A stretch of DNA of 14,459 nucleotides from Bacteroidota bacterium (GTDB lineage Bacteria > Bacteroidota > Bacteroidia > Chitinophagales > Chitinophagaceae). The notes beneath the pieces were generated by a model, which saw only the letters and a list, made by a program, of their open reading frames with translations, ran no database searches and was not told the DNA's origin. Numbering within the stretch: the first letter of the stretch is position 1; the number at the start of each line of letters is the position of its first letter. This document shows positions 7,256-13,295 of this stretch, in pieces. Made by a program: the position numbers and the translations under genes. The stretch covers positions 1 through 14,459 of the forward strand of contig JAEZLJ010000072.1 in NCBI GenBank assembly GCA_023415275.1, read 5' to 3'.

Positions 7256-8391
7256 CAGATGATCTTTTTATACACCGACATAATATCCTCAGTGCATTTT
7301 TTTAGCGTAAATTTTTTTGCCTGCTCAAAGCCAAGGGTTATGAGTTCCTTTCTAAGGCCTTCATTTTCCTGTAAACGCTTCATGGCATCAGCTATTTCTT
7401 CGGAATTGGATGGATCTACATAGATGGATGCATCACCACCAGTCTCCGGAAGACAGGACACAGAAGAAGTGATAACAGGAACACCCGACCACAATGCCTC
7501 TAATACAGGGATGCCAAATCCCTCAAAGTAAGAAGGGTATATAAGTGCCGTGGACAATTGGTAAATAGCAGCCAGCTCCGCAACATTTTTACCTATGGGT
7601 TGTCTTTCTGAGAGGAAAATGACCTTGTCAGCCAGACCTTTCTCACTGATGTATTGTTTTACTTTTTGCTTATAGGCGCCCCCGTCCCCTATTACCACCA
7701 GGGGTAAAGTACCTGCCTGATTTATATGGAGCGCCTGGCAGATACCCAGTAAATTTTTCCGTTCAATGATGGAGCCTACATAAAGAAAGAATTCAGCTGG
7801 CAATTGATATTGCTGTCTTACCTGCTCCTTTTTCTCATTGCTCATGATATCCGCAAAAGCCGGGTCACAACTTTGGTAACATACATCAATTTTCTCCCCG
7901 CTGATTTGATACAGGTCCATGATATCCTTTTTGGTCTGTTGGCTAATGGCGATGATGCGATTGGCATTACGACAGGCATATTGGAACTTGTGCCTGTAGA
8001 TCCTCACATTGATCTTACCAAATTGTTCTGGATACCTTTCAAAGATCAGGTCGTGGATAGTGACCACTGATGGAATATGGGTATGTTGAATGCCATGCGG
8101 TATCTCATGACTAAGGCCATGGTATAATTGAATGCCTAATTGTTGCAGGTCTTTTTTAACCCCATTGCTGCGCCAGGCCGCAGAAAACATTTTGTTGAAA
8201 ACTCCGGAAGGTAATACTTCATGAACTTGTGGAAAGTCTGGTTTGGAAAAGCGGCGCGAAGGTTTTGGATTGAACAGGTAATATTCATGTTCGGGGTACC
8301 AGGTGACCAGTCCCCTGATCAATGTGCGACTGTAATTTCCAAGGCCGGTGGTATTATGAAATGCCCTTTTGCCGTCAAAGCCGATTTTCAT
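7255..8391 (-). CDS. GT4-family glycosyltransferase
   Basis: A 378-residue GT-B-fold enzyme of CAZy family GT4 that transfers a sugar from a nucleotide-sugar donor. The N-terminal half starts KIGFDGKRAFHNTTGLGNYSR (3-23), with the glycine-rich acceptor-side loop GLGNYSR, and contains VVTIHDLIFERYPEQ (109-123). The C-terminal donor half has LYVGSIIERKN (203-213), VVIGDGG (232-238) and the EGFGIPVLE motif (Glu290 to Glu298, the E-x7-E signature), then SGVPVITSSVSCLPETGGDA. No signal peptide or membrane segment is apparent. The acceptor and donor cannot be told, and no polysaccharide cluster surrounds it. It heads a two-gene unit with tsaC. The sequence AGGA abuts the ATG, too close for a normal ribosome-binding site. 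Confidence 0.92.
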   Translation of the reverse strand: MKIGFDGKRAFHNTTGLGNYSRTLIRGLVTWYPEHEYYLFNPKPSRRFSKPDFPQVHEVLPSGVFNKMFSAAWRSNGVKKDLQQLGIQLYHGLSHEIPHGIQHTHIPSVVTIHDLIFERYPEQFGKINVRIYRHKFQYACRNANRIIAISQQTKKDIMDLYQISGEKIDVCYQSCDPAFADIMSNEKKEQVRQQYQLPAEFFLYVGSIIERKNLLGICQALHINQAGTLPLVVIGDGGAYKQKVKQYISEKGLADKVIFLSERQPIGKNVAELAAIYQLSTALIYPSYFEGFGIPVLEALWSGVPVITSSVSCLPETGGDASIYVDPSNSEEIADAMKRLQENEGLRKELITLGFEQAKKFTLKKCTEDIMSVYKKII

Positions 8392-8458
8392 TCCTGTTTA
8401 TTAGAAGGTTGTAATGAGCAATTAATCCAGTTCAGTTAAGTTTGCAAAAAAAATTTCG
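8392..8458. promoter_or_regulatory. Divergent control region between the glycosyltransferase gene and dapD
   Basis: These 67 bases must hold the promoters for both directions. On the plus strand TAAGTTTG (8437-8444) matches TAnnTTTG and lies 14 bases before the dapD ATG, implying a leader of about 10 nt; no TTTG -33 box is seen at the usual distance. On the minus strand TTTG within the T-tract near 8450-8444 is followed after 20 bases by TAATTG, a poor -7 box. The two candidates overlap, so mutual interference is possible. Roles are inferred. Confidence 0.4.
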
Positions 8459-9271
8459 ATGAAGTTAAGAGAGTCTATTGAACAAGCATGGCAAAAGCGT
8501 GAAATGCTGACCTACCAGGCCATACAGGATGATATCAGGGCTGTGATCGAGGAAGTGGATAAGGGAAGATTGCGCGTGGCAGAACCCACAGCCAATGGCT
8601 GGCAGGTGAATGAGTGGGTGAAGCAGGCCATCTTATTATATTTTGGCATTCAGCCCATGCAGACCTGGAGCATGGAGCCATTTGAATTTTACGACAAGAT
8701 GCTATTGAAAAAGAATTACCAGGAATTGGGTGTAAGGGCGGTACCACATGCTGTGGCGCGCTATGGAGCCTATGTAGCCAGGAATGTAGTGCTCATGCCT
8801 TCCTATGTAAATATCGGCGCGTATGTGGATGAGGGTACTATGGTAGATACCTGGGCCACTGTGGGCAGCTGTGCGCAAATAGGAAAAGGCGTGCACCTGA
8901 GTGGTGGTGTAGGTATTGGCGGGGTGCTGGAGCCATTGCAGGCCTCTCCGGTAATTATTGAAGATGGCTGTTTCATAGGCAGCAGGTGTATTGTAGTAGA
9001 AGGCGTGCGGGTGGAAAAGGAAGCTGTATTGGGTGCTAACGTGGTACTGACACAATCTACAAAGATCATCGATGTCAGTGGCAGCGAACCGGTGGAAACA
9101 AAAGGTGTAGTACCAGCGCGCAGTGTGGTCATTCCCGGGAGTTATACCAAAAAATTCCCTGCAGGAGAGTACAATGTAAGTTGTGCCCTGATCATTGGTA
9201 AAAGGAAAGAAAGCACAGATTTAAAAACAAGTCTGAACGATGCTTTAAGAGATTTTAATGTAGCTGTTTAA
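8459..9271 (+). CDS. dapD: 2,3,4,5-tetrahydropyridine-2,6-dicarboxylate N-succinyltransferase DapD
   Basis: DapD transfers succinyl from succinyl-CoA to tetrahydrodipicolinate in the succinylase branch of diaminopimelate and lysine synthesis, and works as a cytoplasmic trimer. The protein has 270 residues against 274 in E. coli. An N-terminal helical part (1-98) precedes the left-handed beta-helix. The stretches LMPSYVNIGAYVDEGTMVD (112-130), TWATVGSCAQIGKGVHLSGG (131-150) and VGIGGVLEPLQASP (151-164) are near-identical to the E. coli enzyme as I remember it. EDGCFIGSRC (168-177) and VVEGV (179-183) contain the expected catalytic glutamate region. It is followed 7 bases later by a strong terminator. 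No other dap gene is in the window. Confidence 0.97.
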   Translation: MKLRESIEQAWQKREMLTYQAIQDDIRAVIEEVDKGRLRVAEPTANGWQVNEWVKQAILLYFGIQPMQTWSMEPFEFYDKMLLKKNYQELGVRAVPHAVARYGAYVARNVVLMPSYVNIGAYVDEGTMVDTWATVGSCAQIGKGVHLSGGVGIGGVLEPLQASPVIIEDGCFIGSRCIVVEGVRVEKEAVLGANVVLTQSTKIIDVSGSEPVETKGVVPARSVVIPGSYTKKFPAGEYNVSCALIIGKRKESTDLKTSLNDALRDFNVAV

Positions 9272-9278
9272 TGATAAG

Positions 9279-9301
9279 ACCCCGCAACAGCGGGGTTTTT
9301 T
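9279..9301 (+). terminator. Intrinsic terminator after dapD
   Basis: A 7-bp stem (ACCCCGC with GCGGGGT) closes the tetraloop AACA and runs into a T-tract to 9301. It begins 7 bases after the dapD stop. The eamA ATG is only 5 bases beyond its end, so this element also lies directly on the start of the next gene. Confidence 0.9.
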
Positions 9302-9306
9302 AATAT

Positions 9307-10236
9307 ATGGAAACAAACGAAAAACGGCCTGCTGCGTTCATTGGAGTAGTCATTGCTTTTTTGGGTGCCGTGTTATTCTCCACCAAAGCCATTATCGTAA
9401 AGCTGGCATTTGCGGAAGTAAAAGTAGATGCCCTTACGCTACTTACGTTAAGAATGCTTTTCTCGCTTCCTTTTTACCTGGTAGCCACTATCCTCATCAC
9501 CCGGAATCCTTTGAACCAAAAACTAAGCAGAAAAGAATGGATCTATACTATAGGTTTAGGATTATTTGGATACTATCTCAGCAGCCTTTTTGATTTTATC
9601 GGACTTCAATATATTTCAGCAGGACTGGAAAGGCTCATCCTCTTTTTGTACCCTTCCTTTGCGGTACTGATCAATGCTTTTGTCTTTAAAGAGCCTATCC
9701 GTCGAAATGAAGGAGCAGCCCTTGTGCTGACCTATATAGGAATTGGAATCGCCTATTATGGAGAGCTGAGTATCGATACCTCTAATGCTCATTTTTTGCT
9801 GGGGAGCGCGCTGGTATTTCTTTGTGCTATCACCTACTCTGTTTATATCGCCGGCAGTGGAAAATTGATCCCACGGATAGGTGCCAATAAATTTACCTCC
9901 TATGCCCTATTGGCTTCCACGGGTGGGGTGTTTATTCATTACCTGGCCAGGGGGCAATACGATGTATTGCAGGCAGGCATGGGACTGTGGTGGTATGGTA
10001 TTGTGCTGGCCCTGGTAGCCACTGTGATCCCTACATATATGTTATCCTATGCCATGAAAAAAATAGGATCTACCAGGGTGGCTATTATTTCCAGCATAGG
10101 TCCTGTATCCACCATATTGCAGGCGCATTATTTTTTAGGCGAACAAATATTCCTGCTACAGATTCTCGGGACCATGCTGGTGTTGGGAGGTGTCTTATTA
10201 TTGGTGGTAAAAACGAAAAAAGTGGAAGTGGTTTGA
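9307..10236 (+). CDS. EamA/DMT-superfamily membrane transporter
   Basis: A 309-residue inner-membrane protein with about ten hydrophobic segments arranged as two EamA repeats, roughly residues 10-153 and 162-301. Repeat 1 has the typical opening FIGVVIAFLGAVLFSTKAI and ends LVLTYIGIGIAYYG. Repeat 2 shows SALVFLCAITYSVYIAGSGK and closes with the family pattern SSIGPVSTILQAHYFLGEQI then LGTMLVLGGVLLLV. Family members export amino acids, metabolites or drugs; the substrate here is unknown. The position after dapD hints at amino-acid export but is only weak support, because a terminator separates them. There is no visible ribosome-binding site and the start lies 5 bases past the dapD terminator, so its transcription start is unclear. 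The stop codon overlaps the -33 box of the tRNA-Leu promoter. Confidence 0.92.
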   Translation: METNEKRPAAFIGVVIAFLGAVLFSTKAIIVKLAFAEVKVDALTLLTLRMLFSLPFYLVATILITRNPLNQKLSRKEWIYTIGLGLFGYYLSSLFDFIGLQYISAGLERLILFLYPSFAVLINAFVFKEPIRRNEGAALVLTYIGIGIAYYGELSIDTSNAHFLLGSALVFLCAITYSVYIAGSGKLIPRIGANKFTSYALLASTGGVFIHYLARGQYDVLQAGMGLWWYGIVLALVATVIPTYMLSYAMKKIGSTRVAIISSIGPVSTILQAHYFLGEQIFLLQILGTMLVLGGVLLLVVKTKKVEVV

Positions 10237-10265
10237 TGTGGATTCAGGCAGGAGAACTATATTTG
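10232..10265 (+). promoter_or_regulatory. Promoter of tRNA-Leu (TTTG / TATATTTG)
   Basis: TTTG (10232-10235) is followed after 22 bases by TATATTTG (10258-10265), close to the Bacteroidota -33/-7 promoter (TTTG, 19-21 bases, TAnnTTTG). The -7 box ends 7 bases before the tRNA 5' end, the expected place for a start just ahead of the mature tRNA. The -33 box overlaps the eamA stop codon. Confidence 0.6.
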
Positions 10266-10272
10266 CACCCCC

Positions 10273-10354
10273 GCCCGGGTGGCGAAATTGGTAGACGCAC
10301 CGTCTTCAGGTGGCGGCGCCGCGAGGTGTGCTGGTTCGAATCCAGTCCCGGGCA
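10273..10354 (+). tRNA. tRNA-Leu (anticodon CAG)
   Basis: All arms can be paired: acceptor GCCCGGG/CCCGGGC (10273-10279, 10347-10353), D stem GCG/CGC around AAATTGGTAGA, anticodon stem CCGTC/GGCGG with loop TTCAGGT (anticodon CAG at 10307-10309, reading CUG), a short variable arm GCC-GCGA-GGT (10318-10327), and T arm GCTGG-TTCGAAT-CCAGT (10330-10346). The discriminator is A10354, as expected for leucine. The following bases are CAA, so CCA is not encoded and must be added after transcription. This leucine tRNA ends in G36, so it is not expected to be a MiaA target. Confidence 0.97.
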
Positions 10355-10360
10355 CAAAGA

Positions 10361-10391
10361 CCCCGTCTCACACAGTGAGGCGGGGCTTTTT
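10361..10391 (+). terminator. Intrinsic terminator of tRNA-Leu
   Basis: CCCCGTCTCAC (10361-10371) pairs with GTGAGGCGGGG (10375-10385) over 11 positions with a single T·G wobble and the loop ACA, then C and five Ts (10387-10391). It lies 6 bases past the tRNA. Beyond it, at 10404-10419, the dyad TGCAGGC-TT-GCCTGCA has too short a spacer to be a hairpin. Confidence 0.9.
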
Positions 10392-10432
10392 ATTTAGGAC
10401 TGATGCAGGCTTGCCTGCAGGAAGGAACAAAT

Positions 10433-10507
10433 AAAAAGACCTAAGGCCGACGTAGGAGGCCGGGGTCTTTGGGTAAGACCAATAATTATGGATCATGAAA
10501 TAATCCA
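10433..10507 (-). ncRNA. Candidate small RNA, copy 1 of a paired element
   Basis: On the minus strand a conserved leader (TGGATTATTTCATGATCC..., ending TTGGTCTTACCC) is followed by a hairpin, AAAGACC/GGTCTTT outside and GGCC/GGCC inside, and then TTTTTAT, i.e. an intrinsic terminator. The leader's GGTCTT can instead pair with AAGACC of the terminator stem, so two folds exclude each other. A related copy lies at 10584-10661. No minus-strand gene follows until the glycosyltransferase at 8391, which favours a free RNA over an attenuator. No promoter box is evident. Function is unknown. Confidence 0.4.
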
Positions 10508-10513
10508 GTTTAC

Positions 10514-10574
10514 TGGTGAAAGCATACACCTACAATTATTAATATAAGAAAAGTTATTGTATGCTTTCAAACCA
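10514..10574. repeat. Inverted repeat between the two small-RNA-like elements
   Basis: TGGT plus GAAAGCATACA (10514-10528) is complementary to TGTATGCTTTC plus ACCA (10558-10568, 10571-10574) with a 2-base AA bulge. The 11-bp core is perfect and the 29-base AT-rich loop is unstructured to the eye. It lies precisely between the two copies and might be a cruciform, a binding site or an RNA stem. Confidence 0.6.
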
Positions 10575-10583
10575 CTGACAAAC

Positions 10584-10661
10584 AAAAAAGCCCAGCGACA
10601 CGAAGTGGCGCGAAGGCCTTGGGTAAGACCAACTATTCCTGGATCATGTAATAACATTCCA
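10584..10661 (-). ncRNA. Candidate small RNA, copy 2 of a paired element
   Basis: On the minus strand this shares with copy 1 the blocks TGGA, TTATT(A/T)CATGATCC and TTGGTCTTACCC, with a 3-base insert near its beginning. The hairpin sequence differs: CCCA/TGGG outside, GCGCCAC/GTGTCGC (one mismatch) around TTC inside, then TTTTTT. The leader's GGTCTT can pair with AAGGCC through a G·U wobble on the minus strand, whereas the plus strand would have a C·A mismatch, which supports transcription from the minus strand. Nothing else occupies the gap up to the lipoprotein gene apart from an AT-rich stretch that may hold its promoter. Confidence 0.4.
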
Positions 10662-10729
10662 AACACCAATATTTTATTTGGGTTTGAATAATAAAATAAG
10701 ATACATATATTGATTAATTGGAGTAAAGT

Positions 10730-11287
10730 ATGACCATAATGAAATGTAAAGCAATTTTATCTTCCATATTTTTAATTTCACTTGCATTTTCATCTTGTAA
10801 AAAAGACAGGCAGAAAAACTTTCCCATCGAAACATCTATTGGAGCAAATACGTTTGGATGCTATTTGGATAAAAATCAATTTCTGCCATGCAAAATAACC
10901 GGAGGAATTTCACCCGTAAGGAGATTGCAAGCATCAAGTTTCTTTTATAACCCAAGCTACCTCGACATGACTGTCTCGGCCGTAAATGATTGTGAGAACG
11001 AAACGTTCCGAAGTATCATTATAGGTTTCGATAGCGTTGCAATAACATCAAATACTACATATAAGCTCAGTACGTTTTCAGGAGGGATAAAAAACAAGGT
11101 AGTTATCTCATATTATGAAGATGGTACACAACTCCGTTCTGACAGTACCCTGGATGGAAGTGTAACGGTCACCTATTTTGACAAGGAAAAACATATCTTA
11201 TCTGGACGGTTTGAAGCCACCTTACAAGATGTAAATACCTCAAAGAAAATTCAGTTAACGAAGGGAATCTTTGACCTAAAATTCTAA
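10730..11287 (+). CDS. Small lipoprotein, DUF6252-like
   Basis: A 185-residue protein with a lipoprotein signal peptide: MKCK, a hydrophobic core (ILSSIFLISLAF) and lipobox LAFSSC with Cys23, followed by KKD. The mature part resembles the Bacteroidota DUF6252 family, with NTFGCYLDKNQFLPC near its start and the closing pattern GSVTVTYFDKEKHILSGRFEATL ... KIQLTKGIFDLKF (beta-rich, with a 'GxF' strand before the end); this family assignment is from memory of the pattern. Function is unknown. The start at 10730 has GGAG 6 bases upstream; the ATG at 10739 is an alternative. TTTG (10683-10686), 19 bases and TATATTG (10706-10712) form a possible promoter with a very short leader. The gene is the first of three small lipoproteins in AT-rich DNA. 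Confidence 0.75.
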   Translation: MTIMKCKAILSSIFLISLAFSSCKKDRQKNFPIETSIGANTFGCYLDKNQFLPCKITGGISPVRRLQASSFFYNPSYLDMTVSAVNDCENETFRSIIIGFDSVAITSNTTYKLSTFSGGIKNKVVISYYEDGTQLRSDSTLDGSVTVTYFDKEKHILSGRFEATLQDVNTSKKIQLTKGIFDLKF

Positions 11288-11436
11288 CAGCCAACCACCA
11301 TATGAAGTTTATTTTTGTTACAGGCCGAATTACCTTTGCCACGCATTTGAAAATCTTTAATCTTCAGTGCAAAACCACAACAAATTGCAAAAGTTAAAAA
11401 AAGCAATTACATTTAAGAGTTTGAAAAACCTTTTAA

Positions 11437-11844
11437 ATGAAAACCACGATTATCCTCCAAGTTATCTTATTACTAGGTTTGTCTTTCACATCCTGTAAAA
11501 AGGAAAACTTCAATGAAAAAATAATTGGCAAATGGCAAATTCAGGAAGTTTTCAATGGCTATTCAAATGGAGGAGATTTTAGATGGTCAACTGTTCCAAG
11601 CCAGTACAAGAACAGTTTAGAATTCAATGCCAACGGAGGTTTTAAAGAAGTCCGTGCAACAGGAAATCTCCCAGTTCAATGTACTGGAAATTACAGCTTA
11701 CTAAGTAATGGTGATATACAAGTAGTTTCCGATTGTAGTTCAACTCCTTACAATTTAAGCATTTCTGTTTCTAACGAAGTCTTGATTATTAATCATTTGG
11801 TTCGTGAAGGAGAAATCAAAGAAAAGTTTATTAAAGTAAAGTAA
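11437..11844 (+). CDS. Small lipoprotein, lipocalin-like fold suspected
   Basis: A 135-residue protein. Its signal peptide (MKTTIILQVILLLGLSFTSC) ends in a lipobox with Cys20, followed by KKEN. The mature sequence begins with IIGKWQIQEVF, the G-x-W opening typical of lipocalin-like lipoproteins, then strands ending in SLEFNANGGFKEV, CTGNYSLLSNGDIQVV and ILIINHLV, consistent with a small beta-barrel. No ligand or role can be assigned. There is no Shine-Dalgarno sequence, and the AT-rich leader (AACCTTTTAA) is usual for Bacteroidota. The gap of 149 bases from the preceding lipoprotein gene contains TATTTTTG (11310-11317), a -7 match without a -33 partner. Its stop is followed directly by an antisense open fragment (11845-11970). 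Confidence 0.75.
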   Translation: MKTTIILQVILLLGLSFTSCKKENFNEKIIGKWQIQEVFNGYSNGGDFRWSTVPSQYKNSLEFNANGGFKEVRATGNLPVQCTGNYSLLSNGDIQVVSDCSSTPYNLSISVSNEVLIINHLVREGEIKEKFIKVK

Positions 11845-11970
11845 TTAATTACAACATTTACATTTCACATAGCAACTGTGTATCCTCCCTTCATTAGTGT
11901 TATTATTTGCACCATAATATAATCCAGCTTCAGTATCATAACTTCTTAGCCAGCGAATTCTCTCAGCCAG
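11845..11970 (-). pseudogene. Possible C-terminal gene relic, antisense
   Basis: The minus strand is open for 41 codons ending at TAA (11847-11845), with no ATG, GTG or TTG start ahead of the upstream stop at 11973-11971. The translation starts LAERIRWLRSYDTEAGLYYG and ends HSCYVKCKCCN. SYDTEAGLYY recalls the conserved YD.ETGLYY stretch of RHS-repeat proteins, and the ending SCYVKC could also recall FISUMP-type domain ends; neither is certain from so little sequence. The same frame is open again from the next stop upstream for about 32 codons, as in a decayed gene. The rest of the 498-base gap (to 12342) shows no gene; TTCACC-TG-GGTGAA (12017-12030) is the only dyad I saw. Confidence 0.3.
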
Positions 11971-12342
11971 TTAAAGCACACTATAATAATTAAAACTATG
12001 CAGAGGACTCGCAGGTTTCACCTGGGTGAAGTAAATTGACCTATGGATATTTGCAATAGTAAAGGACTCAAAAGGTATTTAGCTTATAACATATACTTGC
12101 GATAACTGGCTTGGATACTAGCAAATGACAATGAATCCTATATTCATTCCTCCTGTCTTTTTTACTTCAAAGGAAACATAGATTTTGTGAAGTGAAATAA
12201 TATAATGAAGTATTGTATATGAACGATATGTACCAATGAAGAACCCCGAGGCAATTTTCCTTAAAGAAAATCAAACTCACAAAAGAAAGCTTGGTTATAT
12301 TAAATATTAACTGCAACTTTAAATGTATAGAATTCACTAGAT

Positions 12343-13044
12343 ATGTCATATAAATATCTATCTAAATTATTTGTTTTTTCCCTGGTAATCTTTTCTTGTA
12401 AGAAGGATCTTCCTTCTTGTCATGGCAATTGCACACCTATTCTTATTACTGGTAAAGCTTACGTAGTTCCTGGGTCAACCCCTCTGCCAAACATTTCTGT
12501 GGAAGCCAATTTTTCCATCAATAGATACTGTATTGGATGTACTTTTTATTCAATCGGGACTGAAAAAACAAAAAATGATGGAACGTTTAGCATTCAAAGA
12601 ACAATTGATACTTCCTATTTTAAAGATTATCACTTAAATGTAAGGATACCACCAGATTCAAATTATATAATCCTTCCACACGAGGGAGGTCACGTCTGGA
12701 TTGATAATTATAGTCCAACCGCATTTAGGAACTTAAATTTTGAATATTATCGAAAAACGACTGTACATATTAATTTACACCGTACTAAAAACGACGCTTT
12801 TGCATATACATTTGTATACAACCAATATGAAAGTCCTTCCTTTGGGGAACAACCTGGAGGTGGCTATGTTTCAATATCCGGACAAAGACCAGCTGATACA
12901 TCTTTCACTTTTTCAACACCGGCTGATGTTTTTACAAAAATAATTGTAGAAAAGAAGCTTACACCAAATGGTCCTTTTATCAAACAAATTGATTCCTTAA
13001 AATGCATTTCAAACAATCCAAACATAATTGATATTAATTATTAA
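12343..13044 (+). CDS. Lipoprotein with carboxypeptidase-regulatory-like beta-sandwich
   Basis: A 233-residue protein with signal peptide MSYKYLSKLFVFSLVIFSC (Cys19), followed by KKD. The mature part opens with a cysteine cluster (SCHGNC) and then the pattern ITGKAYVVPGSTPLPNISVE ... TKNDGTFSIQRT, the classic layout of carboxypeptidase-regulatory-like (transthyretin-type) domains: G.V...g.PL.ni.V... then T..dG.F.i. A second beta-rich half follows (KTTVHINLHRTKNDAFAYTF, SISGQRPADTSFTFSTPAD). Such domains carry no catalysis by themselves; in Bacteroidota they are found in cell-surface proteins. No operon partner is evident; 498 bases precede it and 224 follow before the next gene. A role in recognition or adhesion would be inference. 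Confidence 0.7.
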   Translation: MSYKYLSKLFVFSLVIFSCKKDLPSCHGNCTPILITGKAYVVPGSTPLPNISVEANFSINRYCIGCTFYSIGTEKTKNDGTFSIQRTIDTSYFKDYHLNVRIPPDSNYIILPHEGGHVWIDNYSPTAFRNLNFEYYRKTTVHINLHRTKNDAFAYTFVYNQYESPSFGEQPGGGYVSISGQRPADTSFTFSTPADVFTKIIVEKKLTPNGPFIKQIDSLKCISNNPNIIDINY

Positions 13045-13275
13045 AACAGATTGCAGTATTACGGAGTTATGCTGAGATTTTTCTTCTCTACGAGTAACTG
13101 AAAAGGAGTAGTGAAAGAAGAGTATATTATCACCTGCATTTTTGACTGTTAAATTTAGGTGGAGCACTGAATAACCAATGAACTTTTTATCTTTATTAAC
13201 CTTCTTTACCGGCTGGCCGAATACACAACATAGCATAGTAGAAAGCCCTATTCTGTTGGCGGTCACCAGTGGAGA
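13009..13275 (-). pseudogene. Possible antisense gene relic of about 88 codons
   Basis: The minus strand is open from just after the stop at 13281-13279 down to TGA at 13009. It overlaps the last 36 bases of the lipoprotein gene. The only start near the beginning is GTG (13266). The peptide (MTANRIGLSTMLCCVFGQPV at the start, then YSVLHLNLTV, NILFFHYSFSVTRREE) has ordinary composition and mixed codon use, but I recognise no family. It could be a decayed gene, a small unannotated gene or chance. It fills nearly the whole gap between the lipoprotein and abi genes. Confidence 0.2.
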
Positions 13276-13295
13276 TAATCATTAAACATTCCCAA

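Noticed and set aside
8702..9132. Minus-strand open frames opposite dapD
   Set aside because: dapD is unmistakable; the antisense translations are His/Thr/Pro-rich shadows of beta-helix codons.
9987..10397. Plus-strand open frame running from inside eamA through tRNA-Leu
   Set aside because: It is a shadow frame of eamA that reads across a well-formed tRNA gene and its terminator.
10404..10419. TGCAGGC-TT-GCCTGCA as a second terminator
   Set aside because: The two-base spacer cannot form a normal hairpin loop and no T-run follows; at most a binding dyad.
10433..10661. CRISPR-like array
   Set aside because: Only two copies, with inexact repeats and an inverted-repeat spacer; no cas gene is near.
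12167..12349. Minus-strand open frame of 60 codons
   Set aside because: Hydrophobic low-complexity translation from AT-rich DNA without a ribosome-binding site or family likeness.
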